Under the pieces are notes generated by a model. The model did not search any database. It saw nothing but the letters and a program-made list of their open reading frames with translations, and had not been told where the DNA came from. The translations under genes and the position numbers were made by a program. Source: Helicobacter heilmannii (GTDB lineage: Bacteria; Campylobacterota; Campylobacteria; Campylobacterales; Helicobacteraceae). From it: a stretch of DNA of 52,164 nucleotides. Location: positions 102,892 to 155,055 of the forward strand of contig NZ_CDMK01000003.1 in assembly GCF_001283065.1 (NCBI RefSeq), given 5' to 3'. How positions within the stretch are numbered: position 1 is the stretch's first letter; the number at the start of each line of letters is the position of its first letter. Of this stretch, positions 36,874-45,321 are shown piece by piece.

Positions 36874-38595
36874 CTACCAGCGGTAGCCTAAAGATGCAGA
36901 GAAAATGCGCAATTGTCCTAAATCGTTGGATTGGTAATAGCTGTTGCGGTTGCTTTTAAAAGTGAAGGTTCCCCCCCAGCCGATGTCAAAGCCCCTAAAA
37001 TTATACTTTGCCCCAAAGGCGATGGTGTAGCCATTAGAGTCGGGGATGCCAATCGCCTCCTGGGGGCTTGGGGCTTGGTCGTAGCTAAACGCCCCCATCA
37101 AGCGCAAATAGCGCCCCATATAAGTTGCCCCTAGTCTGAAAGTGTTGGTGTCGCGCCAGCCCGCTCCCATGTTCATCACCCCACTAAAGTCCGCCAAACC
37201 CACCATTTTTTTCAAGGTTGCCGAGTTCAAATACTGCACAGTCCCCCCGATGCCCTGATAACTAGCGTTAGCAAAGTCGGGTGTGACTAAAAACTTATTG
37301 CCCTGCGACCAAAAGGTACGCCGATACACCCCCTCAATGCGTAGGTGGTGCTTGAAAAACTCGTGAGCATAGGCGATGTCGAGCATTTCAGGCAAAGACA
37401 CATTGATGTTCAAATGCCCCTTGGTGAGCACATTGCCCAAACTGGGTCCTAACTCGGTGAGGGCGGTCAAATCGCCGTGCATGTTGAACGTTACGCTGCT
37501 GTTGTAGACCACAGAAAACATGCCATTGTCGAACACACGCATGCTTGCGGCTGCTCTATAACCCCCACTCCATGCGCTGCCATTGCTCTGCTGGACAACT
37601 TGAGAGGTGCCATAAAGATTTGAATCGGCTTGTTGCAAGCCGCTGTAGCGCATGATTTCCTTGAGTCCATTGTAGTAAGCTTCACAAGGGGTGGAGTTTT
37701 GATTCATGTCCTGGGCACATGTAATGGCGGGATTCCAGCCGATGCTGGCAAGCTGTTGGCGCATGGCAGCGGGGACTTGCTGACTAAAAACATTGTTGGG
37801 CAAGCCTATGATTTGGCTGCCCTTGAGCACAGACGCGCCGTGCAAGGGCACATACACGGTGTTGTTAAAACTGCCCGTGGCGTAAAGCCCACGCCCTGCC
37901 ACACCCACAGAAAAGCGATTACCAATGGTGTAACTGATACTAGGGGCGACCTCGACCATCATAATAAACACATCGCGCAAGAACTCGCCCCCGGGCCCAT
38001 GCCACTTCATGCCAAGCCCTGAAGGGGCGGTAAAACTCCCCCCAAAAGTGAAGCCATTGTGTGTACGGCTTTTATAAAAGAACTTAGGCAGGATGAAATT
38101 GGTCGTGCCCGTCCAGCCGGGGACCACTTGATTGCTGGGCATGGAGGCGACTGTAACGACCTTTTGGTTGGTCAGATTTTCTAAGTTATTGATGAATTGC
38201 TTTAAGGCGGGCAAGCCCCCCGTGATGAGTTTGTCGGCAGCAGAGCTGGTGATCCCCCCAAGCCCCAAGATGTTGATGATCGCCGCCATGTTTTGTTTGC
38301 TCTTGTCCATCACAAGGCTGGTTACAGAGTATAGGCCTTGGTTGCTGGTGGGCACCATGAACTTGAAGGCGGGGATGTTGATCACCGTGCTGGTGACCTC
38401 AAACTCGCTGCGGTTTTCCCCCCAGTCGTTGGTAAAGCCCATGTTGGCCGGGTTATAATAGCTCGCATCCGCCCCGCGTGCCCCAGCCACATACGCCGAG
38501 CCTAGAGCGGTGCCATTTAAGCTCTGCTCAGAGATCTGAAACCCATTGGCCACTAAGGAAGCGGGTAAGAATGGCCATAAAAAGCGTAAGCGCAA
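36874..38595 (-). CDS. FadL/OmpP1-type outer membrane transporter
   Basis: A 573-residue outer membrane protein with a signal peptide (about 1-17) and mature N-terminus NGFQISEQSLNGTALGSAYVAGA, the FadL pattern in which the N-terminus plugs the barrel. The conserved NPANMGF follows at about 47-53. The C-terminus ends LRIFSASLGYRW with terminal Trp. FadL proteins move long-chain fatty acids and other hydrophobic compounds through lateral openings. It is longer than E. coli FadL (~446) owing to a central insert (about 85-165) rich in Asn and Ser. It is the last gene of the FlgP-like operon. Confidence 0.9.
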   Translation of the reverse strand: MRLRFLWPFLPASLVANGFQISEQSLNGTALGSAYVAGARGADASYYNPANMGFTNDWGENRSEFEVTSTVINIPAFKFMVPTSNQGLYSVTSLVMDKSKQNMAAIINILGLGGITSSAADKLITGGLPALKQFINNLENLTNQKVVTVASMPSNQVVPGWTGTTNFILPKFFYKSRTHNGFTFGGSFTAPSGLGMKWHGPGGEFLRDVFIMMVEVAPSISYTIGNRFSVGVAGRGLYATGSFNNTVYVPLHGASVLKGSQIIGLPNNVFSQQVPAAMRQQLASIGWNPAITCAQDMNQNSTPCEAYYNGLKEIMRYSGLQQADSNLYGTSQVVQQSNGSAWSGGYRAAASMRVFDNGMFSVVYNSSVTFNMHGDLTALTELGPSLGNVLTKGHLNINVSLPEMLDIAYAHEFFKHHLRIEGVYRRTFWSQGNKFLVTPDFANASYQGIGGTVQYLNSATLKKMVGLADFSGVMNMGAGWRDTNTFRLGATYMGRYLRLMGAFSYDQAPSPQEAIGIPDSNGYTIAFGAKYNFRGFDIGWGGTFTFKSNRNSYYQSNDLGQLRIFSASLGYRW

Positions 38596-38610
38596 AACAA
38601 ACTCCCTAAA

Positions 38611-39213
38611 TCACTGCGGATGGTAAGCTTCAAACACGATTGCCACGCCTGTGGTCATGTTTTGAAACAAGGTTTTACCAAAGGTGCGCTCGTAGTAGAT
38701 GAGCTGTCCATTCTCCACAAAGCGCTGGATGAGCGTGCCATTGGGGGCGATTTGCTTGCCTAGTCCGTGAAAGATGTCGCGACCCAGTACAATGTCGTCA
38801 AATAAGTTGCCATAGCTTACCTTGCCAAACATGTCCCTAGCCGCGCTCCATTTGGCCATGCAAGTACCCGAAAAACAAATGTAGTTTTTCTTGATAATGA
38901 TATCGCCAAAGCGATGGCTGAGCTTGTAGAGCACCAATTCTAAATCCCCCTCTTTGGTACGTCCAATGGTGCCGTAATCGTAGAAACGCAACACCGGTGT
39001 GTAAATGTAGATAAGCTTGAATTTTTCTAACTCTTGCCTGATTTTGGCGGCCTCTTCTCTTTGGCGCTGGGCATAACTTTTCTTGATGAAGATCTTTTTA
39101 TGGTGATGGGGTTTTTTGGGTTTGGCGACCTTGGGTTGGTGGTGACATGCACTTAAAAGCAGTCCAAATAATCCAACTACCAACAACCGCCCCCATAAAA
39201 CACCCCAACGCAA
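38611..39213 (-). CDS. Lipoprotein of unknown function
   Basis: A 200-residue protein with a signal peptide and lipobox LLSAC (Cys23), then a Lys/His/Pro-rich linker and a C-terminal domain with KNYICFSGTC and GRDIFHGLGKQI. It starts 16 bases after the FlgP-like gene and ends 15 bases before fadL. In Campylobacter flgP is followed by flgQ, which is also needed for motility; this gene occupies the matching place, but sequence relation to FlgQ is not shown. The envelope location is clear; the role is not. Confidence 0.7.
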   Translation of the reverse strand: MRWGVLWGRLLVVGLFGLLLSACHHQPKVAKPKKPHHHKKIFIKKSYAQRQREEAAKIRQELEKFKLIYIYTPVLRFYDYGTIGRTKEGDLELVLYKLSHRFGDIIIKKNYICFSGTCMAKWSAARDMFGKVSYGNLFDDIVLGRDIFHGLGKQIAPNGTLIQRFVENGQLIYYERTFGKTLFQNMTTGVAIVFEAYHPQ

Positions 39214-39229
39214 AATCTAGCCCGCTAGC

Positions 39230-39904
39230 CTACCCGCGTACACGGTTGAAGACATTGTACCAAATACGCCCATCGAGTTTTAGCTCCATGCTCACTTGGC
39301 ATAGCCCATCTTTGTAGATGGTTTCGGTGATCTCAGCGTTGCGGATCAAGGCGTTCACCTTGGTTTTGATCACAGAGTTTTGCAAGATCATGTCTTTGAC
39401 GGTGTCGGTGGCGTTCACACGGATTCCGTACATTTTTTCGCCTAGCTGGCGGTAGCCATCCACAATCGCTGCCCTTTTGGCTAGAGCTAGGGCTTGGGAG
39501 GGCGAAATGGTCGATTCAGGTGCCACACCCATGCCCACAGCACTCAGCTCGATCACATTGGTGGGGGTGAGGATGGGCGAATTGGCGATCATGCCATTTT
39601 CGGGTGCTGAGGGGGCGACACTTTGGTTAGAGTTGTCAAAGTGGGTTGTGATTTGTGGCGAAGAGGGGGCTTCTTTGGGAAAAACGGGCATGGAGCGGGG
39701 ACTACGCCCATTGTTAAAGGTTGTGGGCGGGTAGATGGGGGCTTGCAAACCTGTGGCTGAGGGCGGGATGAGCTGGGTCACTCCAGGTTTTTTAAACCAG
39801 CCACACCCTGTAAATGCCGCCACCAAACCAACGGATAGGCACAAGGGGGCGGCTTTTTTCAAAACGCCGACACTCACTGCCAAATTCACTTCTCGCTTCA
39901 TCAC
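39230..39904 (-). CDS. FlgP/LPP20-family lipoprotein
   Basis: A 224-residue lipoprotein. The signal peptide ends in the lipobox AFTGC (about residue 34). A Pro/Ser/Asn-rich linker (40-110) leads to the LPP20 domain (about 112-220), with LALAKRAAIVDGYRQLGEKMYGIRV and IRNAEITETIYKDGLCQVSMELKL. FlgP of Campylobacter builds the basal disk of the flagellar motor at the outer membrane; H. pylori also has LPP20-family antigens. Flagellar disk function is inferred from the family and from the following lipoprotein gene. The gene has its own TAGAAT promoter. Confidence 0.8.
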   Translation of the reverse strand: MMKREVNLAVSVGVLKKAAPLCLSVGLVAAFTGCGWFKKPGVTQLIPPSATGLQAPIYPPTTFNNGRSPRSMPVFPKEAPSSPQITTHFDNSNQSVAPSAPENGMIANSPILTPTNVIELSAVGMGVAPESTISPSQALALAKRAAIVDGYRQLGEKMYGIRVNATDTVKDMILQNSVIKTKVNALIRNAEITETIYKDGLCQVSMELKLDGRIWYNVFNRVRG

Positions 39905-39931
39905 GCAAACCTTTAGATAATTTAAGCCCTC

Positions 39932-39937
39932 ATTCTA
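39932..39937 (-). promoter_or_regulatory. -10 box of FlgP-like operon
   Basis: Minus-strand TGTTAGAAT lies 28-34 bases before the ATG of the FlgP-like gene, in the short gap after modB. No sigma-54 GG-GC pair is seen, so housekeeping transcription is most likely. Confidence 0.5.
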
Positions 39938-39948
39938 ACACAAAAACC

Positions 39949-40626
39949 CTAAAATTTGTAAAAAGCCTGCGTGCGTTTTTGGATCAAGAGCACAACAAAG
40001 AGCAGGGCAAAGCTCAAAACGCTAAGGGTTAAGGCGTATTGGTTGGCTAGGGCTAAATGATTGGCTTCGGCTTGGGTGTAGATGGCGATGCTTGCCACGC
40101 GGGTTTGCCCCTGAATGTTGCCCCCCACCATCATCACCACCCCAAATTCGCCCACGGTGTGCGCGAAGGTCGTGATGAGCCCCATGAGCAGCGCTGGCTT
40201 GATGTTGGGCAGCAGCACATTAAAGAAAGTGAAAAGCTTGCTTTTGCCCAAAGTATAGCTAGCCTCTCTTAGAGATTTTGGCAAACTTTTTAGGGCGTTT
40301 TGGATGGGATTAGCCATAAAGGGCAGGGAAAAAACCACACTCGCGCACACCAGTCCACTAAAACTAAAAACCAAGCGGATGTGAAACTTTAGCAAAAACG
40401 CCCCTAGGGGGCTTGCGGGCGCAAAGAGCACCAAGAGATAGAAGCCTAACACCGTGGGTGGCAAGATGAGGGGCATCCATGTTAGGGTTTCTACAAGGAT
40501 TTTTAAAAACCCATCTTTAAACGCTAAATACGCCCCAAGCACGAGCCCTATGGGGCATAAGATGAGGGTGGTGATGGCTGCTAACTTGAAAGTTAGGGCA
40601 AGAGTGGCTAAAAAACTAGTTTCCAA
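39949..40626 (-). CDS. modB: Molybdate ABC transporter permease ModB
   Basis: Inner-membrane channel of the molybdate importer. The 225 residues contain about five membrane helices and the cytoplasmic coupling motif LREASYTLGKSKLFTFFNVLLPNIKPALLMG (EAA...G, about 135-165). It overlaps modA by 11 bases. The ATPase ModC would normally follow; here the next gene is the FlgP-like lipoprotein in the same direction, so ModC must be encoded elsewhere or be absent. Confidence 0.9.
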   Translation of the reverse strand: METSFLATLALTFKLAAITTLILCPIGLVLGAYLAFKDGFLKILVETLTWMPLILPPTVLGFYLLVLFAPASPLGAFLLKFHIRLVFSFSGLVCASVVFSLPFMANPIQNALKSLPKSLREASYTLGKSKLFTFFNVLLPNIKPALLMGLITTFAHTVGEFGVVMMVGGNIQGQTRVASIAIYTQAEANHLALANQYALTLSVLSFALLFVVLLIQKRTQAFYKF

Positions 40627-41353
40627 AGGGAGCGACTAAGTAGCCATGGGCTTTTAAAAGGGTTTGGCCTTTGGAGCCTAAAATGAAGTCGACAAATTCT
40701 TTGGCTAGGGGATTGTCTTCGCCTTCTTTGGTGAGCACCATTGCCTGCTCGATGGGGCTGTAGTACTCTTGAGGAATGATGAGATAATGTGCCCTCTTAC
40801 CCATTAAAGAGAGTGCGCTAAAGCCCAGTTGGGCGGCCTTGCTGGCGACATAGGCTGTTGCTTGTCCCACCGAGCTTGCCTCAGCAATTTTTAGCTGCAA
40901 AGCGTCAGCAAGGTGCAATTTTTTGAGCACCTCCATGCTTGCACGCCCATAGGGGGCTAGGTCAGGATTGGCGATGGCTAGGTGGTGGTAAGAATCTTGC
41001 AAAACATCTAGGGACTTCACAGGTCTAGTCGCGCTCCAAAGTACCAACACCCCCCTCGCATAGACTTGCACGGGGGCAGAAGTGTAACCACCTTGCACTA
41101 AGCTTGTGGGGTGTTCTTTGTCCGCACTGATGAATAAATCATAGGGTGCACCCTGCGTGATTTTGTTAAACAAACTCCCCGAAGAGCCAAAGCTGATCAA
41201 AATTTGATCCTTGGGGTGGGTTTTTAAAAACGCGGCCTTGATCGCATTTAGGGTTTGGCTCAAATTTGCCGCTGCCGCGACCTTGACCTGTGCCCCAAAA
41301 CAAAAGCCTGCCGCCAAAACAAAAACTAAAAAACGCATAAAAACTCTCTGCAT
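40616..41353 (-). CDS. modA: Molybdate-binding protein ModA
   Basis: Periplasmic solute-binding protein. The 245 residues start with a signal peptide (MQRVFMRFLVFVLAAGFCFG; a second possible start is Met6) and the mature N-terminus AQVKVAAAANLSQTL. Oxyanion-binding positions include FGSSGSLFNKITQGAPYDLFISAD. It has the size and domain layout of ModA/TupA/WtpA; AAAANL plus ModB as partner favour molybdate, though tungstate cannot be excluded. A TATGAT -10 candidate lies at 41394-41389. Confidence 0.9.
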   Translation of the reverse strand: MQRVFMRFLVFVLAAGFCFGAQVKVAAAANLSQTLNAIKAAFLKTHPKDQILISFGSSGSLFNKITQGAPYDLFISADKEHPTSLVQGGYTSAPVQVYARGVLVLWSATRPVKSLDVLQDSYHHLAIANPDLAPYGRASMEVLKKLHLADALQLKIAEASSVGQATAYVASKAAQLGFSALSLMGKRAHYLIIPQEYYSPIEQAMVLTKEGEDNPLAKEFVDFILGSKGQTLLKAHGYLVAPFGN

Positions 41354-41427
41354 AAATCTAAACCTCTGTTCATAAAATCTAAACCCCTATCATAGAACTA
41401 TAGGCAAACAAAAGTCAAGCGTTGTGC

Positions 41428-41433
41428 TACAAT
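41428..41433 (+). promoter_or_regulatory. Extended -10 box of ribBA
   Basis: TGCTACAAT on the plus strand lies 25-30 bases before the ATG. AAAGGA at 41447-41452 is the ribosome site. No FMN-riboswitch-like conserved sequence is seen in the short leader. Confidence 0.5.
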
Positions 41434-41457
41434 GTTTGCTTTTAGCAAAGGAAACAG

Positions 41458-42489
41458 ATGACAAATGTGCACAGAGTGGAGCAGGCGATCAATGCCCTCA
41501 AAAATGGAGAGTTGGTCATTTTAATGGACGATGAGGACCGTGAAAATGAAGGGGATTTGGTGATGGCGGGCATCTTCACCACTCCTGAGAAGATTAACTT
41601 CATGGCTAAACACGCCAGGGGGCTCATTTGTGTCGCCCTCACCCAAGAGATTGCAAACAAGTTTGATTTAAAGCCCATGGTGAGCCAAAACGACTCCAAA
41701 CACGAAACGGCGTTTACGATCTCCATTGATGCGAAGGTGGCCAAAACGGGCATCTCGGCCTATGAGCGCTCGCTCACCATTGAGCTTTTATGCAAAGAGC
41801 ACAGCAGCCCCGCGGACTTTGTGCGCCCGGGGCATATCTTCCCGCTGATTGCCAAAGAAGAGGGGGTGTTGGTGCGTACAGGGCACACAGAGGCGAGCGT
41901 GGATTTATGTAAATTAGCCGGACTTAAGCCGGTGAGCGTGATTTGCGAGATCATGAAAGAGGATGGCTCGATGGCCAAAAGGGGGGATAAATTTTTGCTA
42001 GACTTTGCTAAAACCCACGAGCTCAAAATCTTGTATGTATCCGACATTGTGAGCTACCGCCTGCAGAGTGAAAATTTATTGCACCTTGTAGAGGAGTCGC
42101 CTGCTAGTCTAGCGGGTGTGGCTTGCAAGGGGCTGGTGTTTTTAGACCATTTAAAACGCAAGCACTTCGTGTATCAATTTGGCGAGTTAAGCGATGCTCC
42201 TTTGGTGCGCTTTCATATCATTAGAAGCGATCGAGAGCTCTTAGGTCATGCAGCCAATTATGGCTTTTTCATGCGGGTGGTGGAGCGGCTGCGGTTTGAG
42301 GGCGGGGTGTTGGTGTTTATCGACCCACAGGCTAGAGTGCATGACACGCTGAAAAACTTTGGCATTGGCGCGCTGGTGCTAAAAAGTTTGGGTATCAAAC
42401 GCTTTAGATTACTCACCACTCAAGATCATCCCGAACACGCCGCACTTAAAGGCTTTGATTTGGATTTATTAGAAGCGGTGTGCCCTTAA
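41458..42489 (+). CDS. ribBA: 3,4-dihydroxy-2-butanone-4-phosphate synthase with degenerate GTP cyclohydrolase II domain
   Basis: Makes DHBP for riboflavin synthesis. The 343 residues have an N-terminal RibB domain (1-205) with the acidic loop LMDDEDRENEGDLVMAG (about 22-38), HARGLICVALTQ, RPGHIFPLIAKEEGVLVRTGHTEAS and CEIMKEDGSMAKRGD. The C-terminal part (about 215-343) follows the RibA outline (KRKHFVYQFG, GIKRFRLLTTQDHPEHAALKGFDL), but the zinc cysteines of GTP cyclohydrolase II are not present. H. pylori RibBA is likewise thought to rely on a separate RibA. Only the RibB activity should be expected. Confidence 0.92.
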   Translation: MTNVHRVEQAINALKNGELVILMDDEDRENEGDLVMAGIFTTPEKINFMAKHARGLICVALTQEIANKFDLKPMVSQNDSKHETAFTISIDAKVAKTGISAYERSLTIELLCKEHSSPADFVRPGHIFPLIAKEEGVLVRTGHTEASVDLCKLAGLKPVSVICEIMKEDGSMAKRGDKFLLDFAKTHELKILYVSDIVSYRLQSENLLHLVEESPASLAGVACKGLVFLDHLKRKHFVYQFGELSDAPLVRFHIIRSDRELLGHAANYGFFMRVVERLRFEGGVLVFIDPQARVHDTLKNFGIGALVLKSLGIKRFRLLTTQDHPEHAALKGFDLDLLEAVCP

Positions 42490-42537
42490 GTGGCTTTAGG
42501 TGCGCCCTGACCCATTTACATAGAAGCCTAAAGGGGC

Positions 42538-43105
42538 TTAGTTCTTGTGCTTTAGCCTCTTTAGGGCATAACACGAATCGTCAAGACCCATCTTGCAAGC
42601 CTTTTGGTAATGTTGACGCGCTTTTTCTTTGTCGCGCTTGACACCTTTGCCATACTCATACATGATGCCTAAATTTATAGTAACCTGCAGGCTCCCCCAT
42701 ATCTCCTGCCTTTTTGTAGTATTGCAGGGCTTTTTTATTATTTGGCTTCACAGCGCATTTATATTTATCGCAATTGCCATTCTCATACAAAAGGCTAGAC
42801 ATACGCCTTGGCACTCCACAAATCCCTCGCCTTTTTGCAATAAAACAATGCTTGCGCATAATCACTAAAACCACTGTCATAGTCGCTATACAAATCCCCC
42901 AAACCGGCATAACCCTAAAGCACTCCCTAAATCCGCTGCTTTTTGAAAGGATGTGAAAGCCTTGTCATAGTCTTTTTTGTCGTAAGCCTGATTAGCTATG
43001 AGGAGGTATTGTTTGATTTGTTGGGTTTTGATTTGGCTGTCTAGACAAACACACTTTCAAGCAACACAGACTCAAGAGAGCGATTTTAAAGATGTTTTTA
43101 ACCAT
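42538..43105 (-). pseudogene. Decayed Sel1-repeat (Hcp-like) secreted protein gene
   Basis: The minus strand keeps a ribosome site, an ATG at 43105, a signal peptide (MVKNIFKIALLSLCCLKVCL) and then parts of Sel1-like repeats spread over several frames: NQAYDKKDYDKAFTSFQKAADLGSA, YAGLGDLYSDYDSGFSDYAQALFYCKKA, NNKKALQYYKKAGDMGEPAGYY, and YEYGKGVKRDKEKARQHYQKACKMGLDDSC to a TAA at 42538. At least four disruptions are needed: a shift after the signal peptide, one-base insertions near the first and last repeats, and a stop or shift in the middle. The paired Cys in KACKMG...SCYALKRL is the H. pylori Hcp pattern. A gene remnant is certain; its former function (host-interacting Cys-rich protein) is inferred from that family. 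Confidence 0.85.
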
Positions 43106-43135
43106 GGGTGTCCTCTCCCTTCTTTTAGAACAATC

Positions 43136-43834
43136 TTAAGTTTTGCGCGCATAGAGCAGCCCGAAATTCACCCATTTAAACAGCACTTCGGGTTGTTGAA
43201 AGCCCGCTTGCTCTAAAAGTGCCATGTTTTCTTGCAGGCTGTAGGGCACGAGGACATTCTCTAGGGCTTCTCGTTTAAAGCTGATTTCACTCAGGCTATA
43301 GCCCCGGGCTTGCTTGTAAAGGTAGTACAACTCCACCATTTGCTTGTCTAAAATGCGATCTAAGCTCATCATTTTCTCTGCCACGAGGATCACCCCCCCG
43401 GGCTTTAAAGCGTGAAAAATGCGCTCGATCAAGGCTTGGCGCTGCAGGGGGCGGATGAATTGCAAAGTGTAGAGCAACACCACCGCCCCCGCATTTTCTA
43501 GGGAAGTGTTTAATAAGTCTTCACAGCGAAAAGTTACATTGTGGATGTTGAGCTTTTCTCTTGCCTTTTCTAGCATGCTGGGTGCATTGTCTATGCCCAC
43601 TAGGGAGGCATCAGGGGGCAAGAGGGGCACTAGGGTAGCTAAAAAATTACCCGTAGAACAACCCAAATCATAAACCACGCCCACTAAATCCTGCGCCACA
43701 AAGTGGCTGGCGAGTTTTAAAGTTTCCTGGTAGTGGGGGATGCTTCGCGCGAGCATATCATCAAACATGCCCGCCACTTGGCTGTCAAACTCAAAGCGTT
43801 TAGGCAGAGGGGCGCAAAAAAGGGTATCTTTCAA
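43136..43834 (-). CDS. cmoA: Carboxy-S-adenosyl-L-methionine synthase CmoA
   Basis: Converts SAM with prephenate to carboxy-SAM for the wobble modification cmo5U34. The 232 residues resemble CmoA. The N-terminal [24 protein letters not shown] is typical, the SAM loop is [16 protein letters not shown] (about 53-68), and the acidic turn follows in [10 protein letters not shown]. The carboxy-SAM-type [14 protein letters not shown] (about 126-140) supports CmoA rather than a general methyltransferase. A C7 tract at 43393-43399 falls in its LKPGGVIL codons. It overlaps thiG by 4 bases. Confidence 0.9.
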   Translation of the reverse strand: MKDTLFCAPLPKRFEFDSQVAGMFDDMLARSIPHYQETLKLASHFVAQDLVGVVYDLGCSTGNFLATLVPLLPPDASLVGIDNAPSMLEKAREKLNIHNVTFRCEDLLNTSLENAGAVVLLYTLQFIRPLQRQALIERIFHALKPGGVILVAEKMMSLDRILDKQMVELYYLYKQARGYSLSEISFKREALENVLVPYSLQENMALLEQAGFQQPEVLFKWVNFGLLYARKT

Positions 43835-44607
43835 AGTTGGGCAAGCCCAAAGACAGGAGAGCTAGGGCTGGCATAGGCTTTTTTGGGGATACGCCCGGCC
43901 AAGTAACTTTGGCGCCCGGCTAAAACGGCGTGTTTCATACTCTTGGCCATCAAAACGGGGTCTTTAGCTAGGGCGATGGCGGAGTTAGTCAAAACCCCAT
44001 CCGCGCCTAGCTCCATGGCAATGCTTGCGTCCGAAGCGCAGCCCACGCCCGCATCCACAATCACGGGCACGCTCACCGCCTCTTTGATGAAACCGATGTT
44101 GTAGCGGTTTTGTATCCCTAGCCCGCTGCCAATGGGGGAGGCTAAGGGCATGACGGCACTCGCGCCCGCATCCTCAAGCTTTTTGGCCATGATAGGGTCG
44201 TCATTGCTGTAGGCGAGCACACAAAAGCCATCTTTAGCAAGGATTCTACACGCTTCTAGGGTTTCTAGGGTGTCTGGATAGAGGGTGCGTTGATCCCCGA
44301 TGATTTCTAATTTGATGAAGTCAATCCCGGTCGCTTCTTTGACAAGTCTAAAAAGCGCAATGGCTTCTTTGGCACTGCTGCAACCGGCGGAGTTGGGTAA
44401 AAAGCTGATGTGCGTGTCTTTGAAGGTGTCTAGCAGGTTTTCGCTACCCTTGTCGGTGATGTTCACTCTTCTCACCGCCACGGTGAGCATGTCTGCCCCG
44501 CTAGCTAGGGTCGCTTCCTTGGTGGTGGCAAAGTCTTTATACTTGCCACTGCCCACAATGAGGCGGGAGGCGAAGGTCTTAGGGCCGATGATGAGGGGGT
44601 CTTGCAC
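43831..44607 (-). CDS. thiG: Thiazole synthase ThiG
   Basis: Builds the thiazole half of thiamine from DXP, dehydroglycine and ThiS-thiocarboxylate. The 258 residues fit the family. The Schiff-base Lys lies in [10 protein letters not shown] (about 96), and the phosphate loops are [13 protein letters not shown] (about 152-164) and [14 protein letters not shown] (about 178-191), followed by [19 protein letters not shown]. The start is GTG 44607, 2 bases after the sodB stop, so it is read as the second gene of a sodB-thiG-cmoA operon. ThiS, ThiF and ThiH/ThiO are not in the window. Confidence 0.95.
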   Translation of the reverse strand: MQDPLIIGPKTFASRLIVGSGKYKDFATTKEATLASGADMLTVAVRRVNITDKGSENLLDTFKDTHISFLPNSAGCSSAKEAIALFRLVKEATGIDFIKLEIIGDQRTLYPDTLETLEACRILAKDGFCVLAYSNDDPIMAKKLEDAGASAVMPLASPIGSGLGIQNRYNIGFIKEAVSVPVIVDAGVGCASDASIAMELGADGVLTNSAIALAKDPVLMAKSMKHAVLAGRQSYLAGRIPKKAYASPSSPVFGLAQL

Positions 44608-44609
44608 GG

Positions 44610-45251
44610 CTAGGCTTTCTTATGCACGATTTGGTTAATGTAATGATCCACAGAGCCCAAACCCTCCTTTTTCGCCCACTCTAAACATTCGGATACAAAT
44701 GCCCAGTTGATGTGTTCGTAAAACTTCTCAAGGTAGGTGGGGCGGACATTTTTATGGTCAATATAGTAGGCGTGTTCCCACACATCCACAACTAGAAGGG
44801 GGACTTTCTGTTCGGTTACGGGGGTGTGGGCGTTGCTGGTTTGCACGATTTCAATTTTGCTTGTCGCGGGGTTATACACCGCCCAATTCCATCCGGAGCC
44901 AAAGAGCGTGGTGGCACTTTTAATGAAGGCTTCTCTAAAAGCCTCTGCTGAGCCGTAATCGGTGGCAAGGGCGTGTTTGAGCTCCTCGCTCATATCGGTG
45001 GCTTTGGGGCTCAGGCAGTCCCAATAAAAGTCGTGGTTATAGATTTGTGCGGCGTTGTTAAACACCCCCCCGCTGGATTTGGTGATGATGGTGAATAAAC
45101 AACTGCTTTCAAACTCAGTGCCTTTAATTAAGTTGTTGAGGTTGTTAATATAACCCTGGTGGTGCTTGCCGTGGTGATAGTCAAAAGCAGTGGGACTTAA
45201 AAAATCTCCCATGCTGTCTTTGCTGTAGGGCAAATCTCTTAAAACAAACAT
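44610..45251 (-). CDS. sodB: Iron superoxide dismutase
   Basis: Dismutes superoxide; cytoplasmic. The 213 residues are of SodB size. Metal ligands are visible as His in [16 protein letters not shown] (about 26), His in [10 protein letters not shown] (about 74), and Asp/His in [12 protein letters not shown] (about 158-162). Gly/Gln positions ([10 protein letters not shown]) favour iron. Conserved AT-rich DNA and a TATAAT box lie upstream; in H. pylori sodB is repressed by iron-free Fur, and similar control is possible here. Confidence 0.97.
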   Translation of the reverse strand: MFVLRDLPYSKDSMGDFLSPTAFDYHHGKHHQGYINNLNNLIKGTEFESSCLFTIITKSSGGVFNNAAQIYNHDFYWDCLSPKATDMSEELKHALATDYGSAEAFREAFIKSATTLFGSGWNWAVYNPATSKIEIVQTSNAHTPVTEQKVPLLVVDVWEHAYYIDHKNVRPTYLEKFYEHINWAFVSECLEWAKKEGLGSVDHYINQIVHKKA

Positions 45252-45281
45252 GTTTTCTCCTTGAATTTGAATTAGGGGGCT

Positions 45282-45287
45282 ATTATA
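45282..45287 (-). promoter_or_regulatory. -10 box of sodB
   Basis: Minus-strand TATAAT 31-36 bases before the sodB ATG, in a run of A/T-rich DNA (45282-45315) of the sort bound by Helicobacter Fur. AAGGAG lies 7 bases before the ATG. Confidence 0.6.
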
Positions 45288-45321
45288 ATCATTTTAATCA
45301 TATTTTGACAAACAGGTTTAT

